Positions 1 to 11,524 of a DNA stretch of 64,000 nt are shown here, piece by piece; position 1 is the first letter of the stretch; each line of letters opens with the position of its first letter. The translations under genes were made by a program, and so were the position numbers. A model generated the notes under the pieces. The model made no database searches, was not told the DNA's origin, and worked only from the letters and a program-made list of their open reading frames with translations. The stretch is from Lepidodermella squamata (Eukaryota > Gastrotricha): NCBI GenBank assembly GCA_047495785.1, contig JBLDXI010000017.1, forward strand, positions 1,240,001 to 1,304,000, given 5' to 3'.

Positions 1-496
1 AAAATGATTATGATGTCTTCCAAATTCTCAACATTATTAATATATTGGGAAAAAGTGTCTCTTTTATTGTAAAAATCGATGTTTTGTGGTGTTCGAAATT
101 CTTGTTGAAAAAATGAATAAAATAAAATTTGAATAAATCGAATTTTTTTGAATATCTGGTTTTTCGACGCATAAATTTCCCTATCGCCAATATTTTTCTG
201 CCGGTACGTTTGTAAATTCATATGCCGCGTGCTGGTATAGCACCATCGAAAAAATTAGCCGGCGTACTTTCGCACAGGTCGACGCGCCAATTTCTCGAAT
301 GAATAATTCAGCGCAGCTTTTTCACGCGTGCTATTGCTCTCCCCACGACAACGCCTTCGATCCGAAAATCGCAAGTCGTTTTGTCATAACAGCAGCAATA
401 ATAACCACCCTTAGAATGAATGAGCACTAAGCCCATTCTCAGCTGCAGTTTCTCACCTATACTGTTGGCTTTCGTTTTTGTGCGACGATCTAGTAA
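1..496. other. Intergenic region left of first gene
   Basis: No convincing coding region is seen. It is AT-rich in the first 200 bases, with AATAAA-like motifs near 113-140 that could belong to the 3' end of a gene outside the window. The part next to 497 should hold the promoter and 5' UTR of the following gene, but no clear TATA box was recognised. Confidence 0.4.
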
Positions 497-2498
497 ATGA
501 AGACTGTCAATTTTTCCGAGCCAAATTCTGCTCCTTGGAAGTACTCCAAGTTCGACGAATGCAAGGAAGCTGAATGCGCCGTAGATGTGCTAGCTCCGCC
601 GCCCTATTCCCGACCTCCCGAAGACATCTGGCCAATGCATCGCTGTTCGGTACTTGATAAGGTCCTCCTCGATGACGGGACAAAATTCAAAAGCGCCCCG
701 GATATGTTGTTACCAAATTCCACCTACCGTAGCATGGTAACTACACGGAAGATCAAAAGTGCCTTCCCTACTACAACAAACGCTGAAGAAATCAAAGTTG
801 ACACTCAGAAGGCCGAGAAAATAATCAAGGTCCCTCAGCATCCCATTCAAATGGTTCCAACCCCGCGTCAACACCACGATTTGCGGTGTCGGAAGATGAA
901 AATGGAAGCCGAGGCTAGAATGTCGATGTTGTCGAAAAGCGACACAGTCTGTCCGAGTTCTGGCTTAACTGGCGGACGGGTTAACCTTGCGGAAAAGCCA
1001 ACCATCTGTGACCATCATCCAGATTCTAAGAAATGCTGGGCCAGAGTTCGACTACGTCAAAGTACGTCATGCGAGCCGATAAAACGGTCTATGCCTGCTT
1101 CAAAGCCCAAGATTCAAGTGACATCGTCTGAGTTGGCTGCTATAGACGATGACTATCTAATCACTAGCAAGGGTTACTTTGACGATGACGACCGTAAACT
1201 GTTACGCTTGAATGGAAGCCCTCCTCCGCCATCTCCAGAGAGTCAATTAACGAAGTTAGCGAAAACTGAAAACAAAACAGTTAGTAATCGTTCGAAAAGA
1301 ATCCCACCTAAAGTGGTTACCTACCCTACTCCGAACAAATCTCTCATTAAAGAGTCTAATGAGAAGTCCTTTTTTGTCGGATGTAGCAAAGAAAATTTGG
1401 ATAAAGATGACTTTGAAGATGATTCAATCCAATACTCAGCGTCTCCAAGTATCGGAAGCCCTGCAGTGTTCGATCCATCCCCAGTTTCTCCGAGGAAGAA
1501 AGGCCCTGAGCCTGAGAATCTTGTCCATCCATCCGTGAAGAAACTGGCAACAGGACCGATGAATAGAAGCCAGTCTGTTCCGTCAACTTACACCATGATC
1601 ACTCTCACGCCATCAGCAGTGCCACCACCAAACAGCGTCGCGCCGCCCCCATCTGCGTTTTTAGGATCCTTGGATAACTTGACATCCTCCGCATTGGTAA
1701 CAAGGGCCGTACGCCATGAAAGTGAGCCCGCCATTAAAAATGCAGTGACCGAACTGCCGACGCCAGTAGAGGAAGCTACCGTCGCTGGCCATTCAGGTTT
1801 GAGTTGCTTATTTCTTTTCGCCTCTGTAGTATTTAACTAGAACTGCATGATTTTGAGCTTGAATGAAATCCGGATGAATGATGAATGATGCTTTTTATGA
1901 TAGATGTCAAGAAGTGGGAAAGTCGACGAATTACTGATTCTGCGAAACGGAAACTTCTCGAAAACATTGCTGCAACTCAACAGAACGCTGCTGAGAGGAA
2001 AAAGTGGGATCCTAATAAAATTAAGGCGGGTTTAATGCCTTTCGGTGAGTTTCTGCCATACCACTTAATCCTCTTTAACTTTCGGTTGGTTTTACAGAGG
2101 AGTATTTCAGACTTCGTCTCAACCGAATGGCTGTACTGGAGAAAGAGTCGAAAAAGGCTAATGAAAGAATAGATAGCCGGCGAAAATCGCCTCAACGCGA
2201 TCAGCCAATGAATGCTAATAACCACAAATCGAAGAAGGATCGGAAGGTTAGCATCTCAAACGATGCGATGGTTATGAATTACCATCATGGCAGTAGTAAC
2301 TGGGCTCGCAGTACTATATCGGCGTCGTCTCGAGCTTCTTCGCGACTAACTTACGCGAAGCACACAACGCTGCACCGCTTTGAAGACCACAGTCAGACAA
2401 TTACGAAGCAGCTCATCGACTTTGTTCAGGGTGATAAGCCTCACATAACTGCTGCTACCTTAGTTTTTGCTAGTAACAGGACGGAGAAGGCGCATTGA
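497..2498 (+). CDS. Unidentified low-complexity protein, three exons (paralogue of 27196-29479 gene)
   Basis: Family not recognised. Exons 497-1796, 1904-2044 and 2098-2498 join in frame (introns of 107 and 53 bp, GT-AG) to give 613 residues. No signal peptide or membrane segment is visible. The protein is rich in Ser, Pro and Lys, with PPPYSRPPE near residue 34, SPPPPSPESQ near 245 and many Ser-Pro sites, as in disordered scaffold or cytoskeletal proteins. The C-terminal third has a charged, probably helical stretch (EEYFRLRLNRMAVLEKES). The block APDMLLPNSTYR near residue 67 recurs almost unchanged in the gene at 27196, also on the plus strand, so the two are paralogues flanking the protease-homologue array. 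AATAAA at 2552-2557 fits the polyadenylation signal. The exon joins are clear; the function is unknown. Confidence 0.75.
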
Positions 2499-2592
2499 AA
2501 GTTTAGCTGGATGTTAATTTGGGTGCTTATTAGATCACTATGCTGAAAATGAATAAAACTACAAGATTTATTTGCTAGTCTCGAAAACAGGT

Positions 2593-3353
2593 CTATTTGA
2601 AAGCTGATTTTTCCCAGTCGCCCAAACAGCAGCAATAGGCACACGGGTAGATGACCATTACCGGAAAGAAGAAGATCCAGATCAATCTGAAAAATGGTTC
2701 ATTTTCAAGCATATATGCATAAGCTGCATTCGATGTTTTACTTACAATTGGGCCCACCACGGCCACTGCTCGGGCTGAGGTGTAACAGTTTTCACGATAA
2801 TCGTAGCATATCGTGTAACAGCTGAAATATGGCACGAAACTAGGTAGAAATGTCAGAGATTCAAAGCTAGCATTTACTCAAGGTTGTAGGTGGAGGCGTT
2901 GTAGTCCCTGGAACGCATCTGAAAGACATTACAGGAAAATGCAAGAATGACCAATGTCTTCTGTCTTCAACTCTCACTTTCCAGGCGAAGTCCATTGCCC
3001 AGATGGCTGGCAGGCTATTGTACTGCTTCCAGATGTTATGTAGCCGTTGTTGCAATTCAGCCAACGAAGGCTTGTGACTGAATTGCCACTGTCAGCACTG
3101 AATTTTCCATTGGCAACGGTTGGAATAGCTGAATCGGGACACTGCACGGCCTGACGTCTTTGGCGAATGAAATAATCAATCTGTAAAAAGAGACTGATAC
3201 TTGCTCATCTGCAACATCAACTGAAATAGTCACATTTCCATCGCTCGTTTGTGCGTTGCGCTGATGAGCTGATGATGCATGAACGCTATGGGATATCAGC
3301 AACAGCGCTAATTTTGCTACAATCACGTTCAAATGGGTTACCGGTAGAATCAT
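2593..3353 (-). CDS. Small type I membrane protein with one CCP/sushi domain (array gene A, type 1)
   Basis: Reading the minus strand: an N-terminal hydrophobic stretch (VAKLALLLISHSV) looks like a signal peptide. One CCP domain follows (CPDSAIPTVANGKFS to QPSGQWTSPG), then a Thr/Pro linker (TTTPPPTTL), the juxtamembrane block PQPEQWPWWAQ, a transmembrane segment LIWIFFFPVMVIYP, and the Cys-rich tail CAYCCCLGDWEKSAFK. Unlike its neighbours it has no trypsin-fold domain. The last exons join through introns of about 55 bp. The join between the signal-peptide exon and the CCP exon is uncertain: either a 53-bp intron with GTGACT donor, or an implausibly short 20-base gap. CCP domains bind proteins or glycans in complement regulators and adhesion receptors; any such role here is inference. 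It is the leftmost member of the array. Confidence 0.7.
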
Positions 3354-3820
3354 TTTATATTTTACATGTAAATAAATAACATGTGTTTATAACCGATATT
3401 ATTGTTGCTGTAACGGTGCGTTACTTGATCCTAAAACCTAATACCTAATTCAGACGTTCACGTTGCTGTTTACATTTTCGCATCTGTTGAGAGTTTATAT
3501 GCTACTCATCGCGGCAAAGTTGTCACAAACAAAAACATTGAGGGAAATTGTTTTCGAGCAGCTTTGGCTCCCGTTATACGAAAAAACAGTTCCGGCAACT
3601 GGAACCAGCACATTGATGAACCATAGATATGAGGGGTCACTTGCCGCGTGGAAATAACATTCTTCACTTGAAGATGGCCATTGAACTGCTTCAAAGCTTG
3701 CTTCTACGGGTTATGACTTTCATGATGATTGAAAAGACGCGTCAGAAATCGAAAATTTAATTTTACTTTATTCATAAGGCTCTTTTTCCAAAAATGATCA
3801 ATAATTATTGAGTAAAAGTT
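3354..3820. other. Intergenic spacer between array genes A and B
   Basis: Upstream region of gene A and downstream region of gene B. No repeat, RNA gene or coding exon was recognised. Confidence 0.4.
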
Positions 3821-5310
3821 CTATTTAGTGGTTCCATCCGGATTGTAGTGTCGCTCCCAAGCACACACTTGACAACTATACATTATGCAGTAGGTGATGA
3901 GCGATGGAAAGAAGAGCAGGCCCATGATCAGCATAGCCCACCACGGAATTTTCTCTGGCCTGGGCGCCGCTTTGACAACACGGACTTCAACATCCTTGGC
4001 TTTAATCAAAATAGTGAAAAATCGTTATCAGCCGCGTTTAAAAGAAGCTGTAACCAACCAAATAGAGTCGTGGTTTGATCGCCTCGAATGTTAGGTCCAC
4101 GACCACCGGATGCAGTTGTAGTTGACGGAATGATGCAGTTGCCACCTAAAACCCAACCGCCATTGGTGCACGACGCGCTATTCGCTCCTTGCAGAGTGTA
4201 CCCATTGTCACATGCGATTTCTCGAACAGCGCCATTTCCGTAAGCTCCAGGCAACGCATAGCCGTTCGGAACTGTCACAATAGGATTGCAGTCATCGGCT
4301 AAACATTGGATCTATTAATCACTGAAATTGCACGTGAGAAAACAAATACCCCCAGATTGCCTAGCGACAATCTTTTTGACCGCACGAGCTGTTGCTTGAA
4401 GATCTACAGCTATCCTCTTGATCCAAGGTAAGGCTCTGCAAACATTACTGTAGACAAGAGGTTTATCAGCTTTAAGGCATTTGGTATCGCGGTAGCTCGA
4501 CACGCCACCGATGTAGTAGGTTTGAGTTGAAAAGTCGCTGCACAGCAATGCGTAACCAGGAACCTCGGAAATGCAGCTTTCGGCATCTTCGACGGATTGG
4601 CGCGATGCACATAATTCCATTGCTTTTTCAGTTGAAGCCTCCTTAATACCGCAATCAGCCAAAGTCTGTAATGAAATTGCTGATTTCTCCAACACAGATT
4701 TTGACCCATTGAAAAGGCCGCTGAATGCAAAACCGGTTGGGCGGAGGCAGATAGCGGTTGAGTTTCGGCTGTCTGCTTCCGCGTCGCATTGTTCCGCGCC
4801 GGGAAGAGCAATCGGTAGTATCTTTTCATCGAATTCAGAGATCGGTCGTGTCAGGCGAATTAAGGCTAGGTTTATGCTGCCATGCGAGGGTTTAAGCTGT
4901 GGCTCTGTCCAAATTTTAATAGAAGAGTTCCTCGTTATTGTTTGACTTTGATCTTCGGGTAAATGGGCGAATTTGACTTGGATCCTGCGTAAACACAACT
5001 TTCGAAGCTCACATTCTCATACATGGTGACAATATTACTTTGATGCGTAGTGTGAACCGTTTTTCACGCAGTTAGCAGCGGTCAATAACCATGAGCTTGA
5101 AAGTAAGGTAGCCCCACAGTCGATCACCTTAGCATTAGGGAACGTGCTTGTAATCGAAACCTGGATGTACAAGGTCATAATGTATAAATTGGCTTTTTAA
5201 TTATTATAGGTTCATACAGTCCATGGAAACTCGTTCTTCGAGATTTTCTGCAACCCGTCGGCCATTACCGCAGTTGCTAGACAAGCCGTGACCAACCAGA
5301 GCCCAGCCAT
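3821..5310 (-). CDS. Membrane-anchored serine-protease homologue with CCP domain, catalytically dead (array gene B, type 2)
   Basis: Start at 5310 gives a signal peptide (MAGLWLVTACLATAVMA) followed by FPWT, an exon pattern shared across the array. The trypsin-fold domain follows, but all three catalytic residues are replaced. TAAHC reads TAANC (His to Asn). The Asp motif reads INLALIRL (Asp to Asn). The GDSGGP region reads EVPGYAL (Ser to Pro). One CCP domain lies near 4100-4290, then KDVEVRVVKAAPRP, the juxtamembrane IPWWAM, a transmembrane segment LIMGLLFFPSLITYCIMY and the tail CAWERHYNPDGTTK. That tail marks the type 2 lineage; this is the only type 2 member with a CCP. Exons are separated by short introns. 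Probably a cell-surface binding protein rather than an enzyme (inference). Confidence 0.75.
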
Positions 5311-5403
5311 ACAGATAAATACTCTACAGGTATAAGACAAATCATCAACGAAGCTGTAATTTATCCTTTATAGACTCTAGGTATATAGGATCATTCGAAT
5401 CAA

Positions 5404-7362
5404 TTATTTAAAGTTCGCTTTCTCCCAGTCGTTTAGACAACAGCAATAGCCGCATGGATATATCACCATCACAGGGAAGAAGAAGATCCATATCAGCCTG
5501 TAATAACGGGGAAAAAAATGAAGGTGGAAATGAACTTATTCGATAACTCACAATTGGGCCCACCACGGCCATTGTTCGGGCTGAGGTGTAACAGTTTTCA
5601 CGATGATCGTAGCGTACCTCGTTACAGCTTTAAATATCATAGGTACATTTAGGTTAAATGAAGGCTTCTAGTAATTTCTTGGAGAAACTCACTGGCGGTA
5701 GTTGGGACTACGGTTGTTGTTCCTGGCACGCACGTCCCAGGGCTAGACCATTCCCCAGACGGTTGGCATACAACAGTGCTACTGCCCGATGTTATGAAAC
5801 CGTCATTACACAATAGTTTTCGAATGCTGGTGACTGTGTTGCCGCCATCGGGGCTGAAATTGCCGTTAGCAACTTTAGGCAGTGCAGAATCCGGGCACGT
5901 AGCGCTGGTGTCTAGGCTGCGCGATTCAACAACATAGGAGGAGGCGAGTGTGGTAGATCTGGTTCGCCTGGGTGGAGTTGTTGCAGCGGTTGTTTCTGAG
6001 TGTTAATAAAAATGATCTATCAGCACTGATTTTGTTTTTAATTTTAAAATGCTTAAGCGCCCAATTCATAATTTCAATATCATAAGATACAATTTCACGA
6101 CAGGTGAAGAACTTCAGGATAGAAGTGAAATAAGAGAGATAAGAATGCCAACTCATTAGCGGGTCGAAAATGAAAGGAGGGCATTTTTATGAGTTGCGTT
6201 AGTTACCCTCGGTGATTTCCCCGTTATCGATCTCCACAGGTGGCGTTGTTGGAGCCAATGTAGGCGTAGTTCGCCTTCGTGGTGTTGTAGTGCGGGCTTG
6301 ACGTGGTCTGATTTCTGAAAACAAATGGTTGTAATACCGAACGTAGATATTTGGATGAGTCAGCAAACCTTCCATTTGAACAGCTGATTCGGGTGCCATG
6401 GTTTCTAACCCGGTAGTCCGTTGAATCCATGTCAGTACCCTGCATACTCTCGCGTATACAGCAGGCTTATCTGACGCGGCCGAGCATGCTTCGCTCTCTC
6501 CATACGAAGCGATTCCGATCAAAGTAAGATAGTCATTGCAAATCAAAGGACTTCCCGAGTTGTCCCAGCAAAAGGGCTCAGCTGAGCCTCCGGCGCAAAT
6601 CTTAGCGTCCGTAAAAGATCCAAGGCCGATGTCCGAGCATTTAGAATAGGCATTTAGGTTTTGCTTGATTTTCTTCAAACCGTCTGAAACTAGCCGCTCT
6701 TCCCCCTCGGTGCCACTTCCAATGACAAACGCAGTCTCACAAGCGTCGACGAAACCCTCCTCAGTCCCGTTGTACTCGTTGGTCATACAAGATTCTTCCG
6801 ACGGAAGGTCTATCGGACGTAGCAAAGTGTTACCCAAGGTCTTCTTATCCAGTTGAAGCAGCGCGAGGTCAAAATTCGATTTCCCGCTGCGGCCGAAGTG
6901 CGGATAAATGATGATTGATGACCGGTTGAAGATCGTGAAGCTCATTTCGGTATCGTCACCAATTTTCAGGTTAGGCTTGATCCGAACTGTTACGCTGTTA
7001 TAAAGGTGATCTCAAATCAATTTGCGAGAGATTATTATGTTTGAAAGTTTACCTCATTGCGATGACATTGTGGGGCTGTCTGACGCAATGAGCTGCGGTC
7101 AAGACCCATTGATTAGCAACCAAAACTCCGCTACATCTCAATGTATGCCAGACATTGTCGATTAAAAATAAGCTCGTGATTGAACTCTAGAATAGACTTG
7201 GTTGATAAGTTCTATCATTGCGAAGGTTCAAATTACCATAAACGAATAGTCAGTTGTCGAAGCTCGTTGCAACCGATCTCCGGAAGCATCGGAATCATAC
7301 TCGAAGGCGTAGCTCGATGCAATGATAGCCGCCCCTAACAGCAGCAATGGATCTAGGCGCAT
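5404..7362 (-). CDS. Membrane-anchored trypsin-like protease with CCP domain, triad residues present (array gene C, type 1)
   Basis: Start at 7362 gives the signal peptide MRLDPLLLLGAAIIASSYA. The His exon reads WVLTAAHC and the Asp motif NFDLALLQL. The serine region reads CWDNSGSPLIC, so Ser195 is kept although the preceding Asp194 is Asn and a conserved Gly is Ser. It is the only array member with His, Asp and Ser together and is the best candidate for an active enzyme, though the Asn next to Ser makes activity doubtful. Then come a Pro/Thr/Arg stalk (RTTTPRRRTTPTLAPTTPP), a CCP domain at about 5740-5960, the juxtamembrane PQPEQWPWWAQ, the transmembrane LIWIFFFPVMVIYP and a Cys-rich tail CGYCCCLNDWEKANFK. 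The exon after ITEG uses donor GTAACT. Exact exon ends were inferred by eye. Confidence 0.78.
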
Positions 7363-7736
7363 TTCAAATCCGTCCGAGAGAAAGCGTTAATATACGGGAA
7401 AAATTCGGTATAACTATGGAAGATGGGTCACCTAGCTTGTTGTTTTCGTTTGTTACCTTCGGTGTTAATGATTTAGCGCGGTGTTATAACGATGTTTTGC
7501 GAGAAACTCGTATGTCACTGTAAACAAAAAACAATGCCCCCTATTAAATGTGAGCACAAATAAGGCACGATGTACCCTCCAATGCAAATGCTGGATAGAA
7601 ACAACACTTTACCACATCATTCGATTCTGTTTTTTTTACTTCAAATTTTTGGAATAGGTATGTTCTGAAAAATAAGCTGAGAAGCCAAACTGCTCATACC
7701 CGTTTTTTCATAAAATGATTAATGACGTTGAGCTAT
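7363..7736. other. Intergenic spacer between array genes C and D
   Basis: Presumed promoter region of gene C and 3' flank of gene D. It is AT-rich with a T8 run near 7630. No element was recognised with confidence. Confidence 0.4.
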
Positions 7737-8899
7737 TCAGATAATAACTGTTCCATCGGGCCTGTGATGTCGCTCCCAAGCGCAAATTTGACAGCCGTAC
7801 ATGCACAGGTAGCAGAAAAGAGCTGGAACGCAGAAAATTGACATGAGGAGCAAAGCCCACCACTCGACCAATTGAGGCTTTGGAGCTCCTTTAACTACCG
7901 GCACTTCGACGTCCTTTGCTGAAAATGTGAATCATCTTATTGCGATTATTTAGATTGATAACTTTAGTTTACTTATATAAACCACTTCAGGGCCTCCTCC
8001 AGCAGCATGTTTAGCCATAGCTTTCTTGACACTGCCATTCGCCGAATTAGTTTCCCGTATATTGAACCTGATCCATTCAAGGGCGCTGCAAACCCAGCTA
8101 TATGAGAGAGGCTTGTTAGCGGTATCACACAGCTTTTCTCGATCACTTGTAATGCCACCGAAGAAATATGACCCATGCGGAGATTCCTTGCACATTAGAG
8201 CTTGTCCTTCGACTTCTGAAACACAACTTTCGTCATGGTCTAGCCGCGCAGCACAAATTTTTCCCGTGTCGTAAGTTTCAATTCCGCAGTCGTCTAGAGG
8301 TTTTAACAGCATGTTCGACGCAGTGAGAACAGCTCCGCTTCTATCGCGGCTGCTCTGAAAGCCAAGCACTGAGGGAAAGGCACAGTTATCAATGGCATCG
8401 CATTGTTTATCGCTGGGGAGTGCGATTGGCGAGACGCTCCTATCGAATCTCGAAATCGGGCGAGTGAGCCGTAATAACGCGAAGTTTAAATGACTGCTGG
8501 TCTCGTTGTTCTGCTCCTCGTCAGCGAAAATCTTTATAAAGCTGCTTCTTGAAATCATATGAACTTGATCGACCGGCGAGTTGGCGAATTGAACCTTCAC
8601 ACTAAGGCGGCATTAGAATAGAGAGCAGGTGGAAACTCCAACATACTTCGAAGCTAAGGTTGTCCCGTTATGAACACAGCGAGCTGAAGTGAGCAACCAT
8701 GCGCTGGATATTAAGGTAGCCCCGCAGTGTGACGATGCTCCGTCAGCAAAAGTCGAAGTTATCCAAGCCTGTTGATAATGAAAGCCATGATATCTGCAAC
8801 TTGTTTTCGACTATATTTTACCGTCCATGGAAACTCGACAGCTCCTTCAGACATCGCAATATCGGGAAGGATGGCCAGTATCAGCCACAACGCAGACAT
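7737..8899 (-). CDS. Membrane-anchored serine-protease homologue without CCP, catalytically dead (array gene D, type 2)
   Basis: Start at 8899 gives the signal peptide MSALWLILAILPDIAMS, then EFPWT at the first exon junction. The His motif reads TSARC (His to Arg), the Asp motif LNFALLRL (Asp to Asn), and the serine region EVEGQAL (Ser to Glu). The body exon (about 7990-8600) runs to VKKAMAKHAAGGGPE and is followed directly by the membrane exon: KDVEVPVVKGAPKPQLVEWWA, transmembrane LLLMSIFCVPALFCYLCMYG, tail CAWERHHRPDGTVII. No CCP exon lies between them. Cysteines typical of chymotrypsin-fold disulphides are kept, so a folded domain is likely. Closest relatives here are the genes at 12358 and 21060. 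Confidence 0.78.
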
Positions 8900-9028
8900 T
8901 GAGATTAACTTGAAACCTATAACTACGAATAAAAGCCTTTCAAATTTGAATTAGGTAATGTTATCGCTTTTAGAGTTTTGACAAACTTCAGTTCAAAATA
9001 GCAGGGAGTTAAAAAGTTTCTGTTAAAG

Positions 9029-11400
9029 TTATTTTCTAAATTGAGCAGCCTCCCATTGATCGATACAGCAGGAGTAACAACATGGGTAGAAACACATGAC
9101 TGGGAAGAAAAAAATCCAAATCAGCCTGAAATTATAAAATTTTATGAATTGATAAGATTTACTCACGAAGAGTGACTTACATCTGAACCCACCACGCCCT
9201 AAAGAGTATAAAAATATGAATTTAATTTACTGAGTATTTACAATTAATTACCATTGTTCAGGTTGCGGCTGAATCGTCTTAGTGATCTTAGTCACCATTC
9301 TAGTCACAACTGAATGTAAAGCAATGTAATATCCACGTACATCTCCCGATGAAACCGATAGGACTTACCTACGGTGATAGCAGGTGGTGGTGTGACGGCT
9401 GAACTTGGAACCTGTTTCAAGCATGATTGGCCAGTAAATTGAAGATAATGCTTGTAGCAAAAACAAACGCAAGCTCCAGAAGTTGACCATTGGCCTGTTG
9501 ATTGGCAAACGATGAAGGGGTTCCCAACCAGAACGAAACCGTTCGTGCAAGTCAACGTTCTGATGCTTGACGCGGTATTTCCACCCGAGCTGAATAGGCC
9601 ATTCGGAATAGCTGGAATCATGCCATCGTAACACGTTACATCGTCAACGACAAGATCGCGAGGAGCAGGGGGTTCGTGTGTTCGGCGTCTTGTTGTTTTC
9701 TTGGGCACTGAAGACATCGATTCATTGAAAAAAGAGGTAAATGTATTTGAGAATGCGAATTACCTTCGTAATCGTCTTCAAGATCACGAGGAGGAGTGGT
9801 AGGAGGGCCTCGGCGTCTTTTGGTTGTCTTAGGCGCTGGAGAAATCGATTAAATTACAAAGAAGCTACTGAATTTGAAAACGCGACTTACTTTCAATGTC
9901 GTCTTCTAGATCACGAGGAGGAACGGTGGGGGTGCCTCGGCGTTTTATGGTTGTTTCGGTTGCTGGAAGTCGATTATATTAAAGAGAAGCAGATGAATTT
10001 GATAGCACGACTTACCTTCGTTGTCATCTTCGAGATCACGAGGAGGAATGGTTGGAGTGCCTCGACGTTTTTTTGTTGTCTCAGGTGCTAGAAAAATTGA
10101 TTAAATTACAAAGCAGCTAATGAATTTGAGAACATGACTTACCTTCGGTGTCGTCTTCAAGATCACGAAGAGGAGTGCTTGGAGGGCCTTGGCGTCTTGT
10201 ACGTGCGGTTGTAATGGGCTCGGGTTCTTGGGAATCAATTCAAATAAGGATGAGTAAAATTTGACAACACAACTTGCCATTGGTCTCGTCATCAAGGTCT
10301 CGAGGGCCAACCGTCGGGGTTGCGCGACGTTTCAGTGTAGTTCTTCCGGTTGTAATTAGTTCACTTCCTTGATGATTCGATGTATGCGTAAAAGAGAGGA
10401 ATGTGAGAGTGCGACCTACCGTTGGTTTTGGCAACTTCTGCTCAAGAAAACGTCGTTGAAATTATTTGAACTACTAATCATATAAGCAAACCTTCCATTT
10501 GCAAAGCCTGAAGAGGGTTTGTAAGACCAGTTATTCGCCGAATCCAGGTTAGTACGCGGCATATCCTGGCGTAGACGTAAACAGCCGGTTTGCCGGGCAA
10601 GCACTCATCGTTTTCTCCATATGACGCGATTCCAAGCAGCGATTTAGTGTTCTCGCTAACCAAGGGACTCCCGGCATTCGCCTTTATACTACAGAATGGC
10701 TCAGTCACTTCTCCAACACATAATTTCGTGTCAGAGGAATATTCCAGGTCACATTCTGAATAAGCTTTGAGCTGAAGATTCAACTTATTCAAGTTCCCAT
10801 CTGCATCGATGATTAAGGAAAATTGTTCCTCGGGAGCCTCATCTCCGCCCTTTATCGAACACGATCCGCCGTCGGGCAGGCTTATAGTTTCAAGCTCAGT
10901 TCCATACAGGCTATCTCTGCCTAAATCGATTAGAGCAAAATCGAAGTTGTATTTACCATTCCTGCCAAAGTGAGGATGAATGATGATTGATGATTTGCCG
11001 GCGACTTGAATCGTCTTTGAAAGGAAACCAAGCTGAACAGTAGCACTAGAAAACGATTGAGAATACAGTAATAGCCAAGGGGATTGTAGATGTACTTCGA
11101 GGCAACGATGTTATTGTTATTTCGGAGGCAATGGGCCGCTGTCAATAACCAGTGATCACCAATGAGAACGCCGCTGCATTTTACTTTTTCCCGCAAGTCG
11201 CCAACACGAAACACACTGCTTACGGTTGCCTGGTGACAAAAAGCTAGCATATCAAGTAATTGGAACGTTAACTCGATCCGAACCAAGTAAGGATATTCGC
11301 TGAAGGCAGATTTCACTGTAATGACGTCGACAGAGAAAACCAAAGCGACAAGCGATGCAACAAATATCGATGAAAGAAAATTGCTTCTATTACCAATCAT
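9029..11400 (-). CDS. Membrane-anchored serine-protease homologue with multi-exon stalk and CCP (array gene E, type 1)
   Basis: Start at 11400 (MIGNRSNFLSSIF) gives a signal peptide; an in-frame ATG at 11421 is an alternative. The His exon keeps TAAHC and the Asp motif is NFDFALIDL, but the serine region reads ANAGSPL (Ser to Ala), so it should not be a hydrolase. After the body exon comes an array of short stalk exons (see the repeat at 9707-10367), then a CCP domain (MIPAIPNGLFSSGGN to QSTGQWSTSG), small exons with QPQPEQW and AWWVQM, the transmembrane LIWIFFFPVMCFYP and the tail CCYSCCIDQWEAAQFRK. The first intron is uncertain because the frame stays open through it. Segmental duplication produced the broken copy at 16900-18014. 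Confidence 0.75.
9764..10367 (-). repeat. Array of five duplicated stalk exons in gene E
   Basis: Five short exons encode variants of T-[TK]-x-R-R-G-x-P-T-x-P-P-R-D-L-E-D-D: 9764-9835, 9891-9962, 10016-10087, 10143-10226 and 10278-10367. The first three are exactly 72 nt and the others 84 and 90, all multiples of three. A sixth unit is fused to the start of the CCP exon (begins at 9707). Intervening introns are about 50-55 bp and also resemble each other, which points to tandem exon duplication. The exon at 10278 has a GC donor (GCAAGT). Each added unit would lengthen a Pro/Arg/Thr stalk between the protease-like and CCP domains. Confidence 0.85.
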
Positions 11401-11458
11401 CTCACATATAGTCAAAAACATTTAATAAACATAATTTTAAACTTGTTTCGACCCAAGC

Positions 11459-11524
11459 TTTATACCCTTCGCCAATGTACCGGTATAAATAAATAGGGAT
11501 CCATTTAGCTCGTGTTTTCGAAAA
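11459..11524 (-). promoter_or_regulatory. Core promoter of gene E: TATA box, ACCGGT block and TTTTCGAAAA palindrome
   Basis: On the minus strand TATAAA lies at 11464-11459, about 60 bp from the start codon. TACCGGTACA is at 11485-11476 and the palindrome TTTTCGAAAA at 11515-11524. The same three blocks in the same order and similar spacing precede genes G and I and the broken copy of E, so they are probably functional promoter elements of the type 1 genes. Transcription factor identity is unknown. Confidence 0.6.
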
